5,093 nt of DNA from Deltaproteobacteria bacterium (GTDB lineage: Bacteria; Bdellovibrionota_B; Oligoflexia; Oligoflexales; Bog-1112). Location: positions 1 through 5,093 of the forward strand of contig PLEQ01000494.1 of NCBI GenBank assembly GCA_003136475.1, written 5' to 3'. Positions within the stretch are counted from its first letter, which is position 1. Each line of letters starts with the position of its first letter. Shown in pieces: positions 4,953 to 5,093 of the stretch. A program made the translations under genes and the position numbers. The notes beneath the pieces are model-generated. The model had not been told where the DNA came from. It saw nothing but the letters and a program-made list of their open reading frames with translations, and searched no databases.

Positions 4953-5093
4953 AAGAATTTAAGATAAAAATAAACGCATCGATAGCATGATGACTCAAAC
5001 AGCGCAAGCCCAAACCCACGCCTGGTGGATGTTCGAGGAATAGGTTTAAGCATTTGGAAAACCGACGGCAAAAATCGCGATCTTGGTTAATCA
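4953..5093. other. Upstream region of the acidic-protein gene
   Basis: No gene is supported here. A minus-strand frame is open from the window edge through to 4679, but its product is unusually rich in Trp, Cys, His and Phe and it overlaps the acidic protein, so it is taken as chance. The A/T-rich stretch around 4962-4978 could hold a -10 region for the acidic-protein gene, but no box pair at proper spacing stands out. Confidence 0.4.

Noticed and set aside
4679..5093. Minus-strand frame open from the window edge across the acidic-protein gene
   Set aside because: Its composition (many Trp, Cys, His, Phe) is unlike a normal protein, and the overlapping frame has a signal peptide and sensible composition.
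1..5093. CRISPR array, tRNA or rRNA genes, toxin-antitoxin pair
   Set aside because: No regularly spaced repeats, no cloverleaf or rRNA core sequence, and no recognisable toxin or antitoxin were seen on either strand.

Overview
The window looks like accessory DNA from a Gram-negative bacterium with mid-range base composition. The envelope evidence is an outer-membrane-barrel-like protein ending in phenylalanine and two small proteins with Sec-type signal peptides. I cannot assign a lineage from the sequence alone. No gene here belongs to a recognisable metabolic pathway or defence system.

Layout, left to right. (1) Positions 2-1051, plus strand: the 3' part of a gene for an unrecognised envelope protein whose C-terminal half reads as amphipathic beta strands. 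(2) Positions 1052-1252: intergenic DNA holding a 15-bp-arm palindrome of the kind that yields spurious 'PERSEGS' peptides when translated. (3) Positions 1253-2749: an almost complete IS4-like insertion sequence with 17-bp perfect terminal inverted repeats. Its DDE transposase lies on the minus strand and carries a one-base frameshift in a run of five G after the catalytic residues. A long inverted repeat covers the transposase ribosome-binding site and start codon. (4) Positions 2750-3176: no convincing gene. (5) Positions 3177-3920, minus strand: an intact secreted helical protein of 247 residues with a plausible promoter. (6) Positions 3921-4393: mostly non-coding or decayed DNA with an operator-like palindrome and several short competing reading frames. 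(7) Positions 4394 to about 4940, minus strand: a small acidic secreted protein whose signal peptide is out of frame with its only good start codon, apparently through one extra base. Positions 4941-5093 contain only the upstream region of that gene.

The two secreted proteins point the same way but are separated by about 470 bp and a separate promoter, so I do not infer one operon. Two independent single-base frameshifts and several stop-interrupted stretches suggest either local gene decay in a mobile-element-visited region or single-base assembly errors. The most distinctive points are the hairpin over the transposase start, the broken signal-peptide start, and the possible secreted-protein paralogue pair. 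I found no clear evidence of a new multi-gene system.
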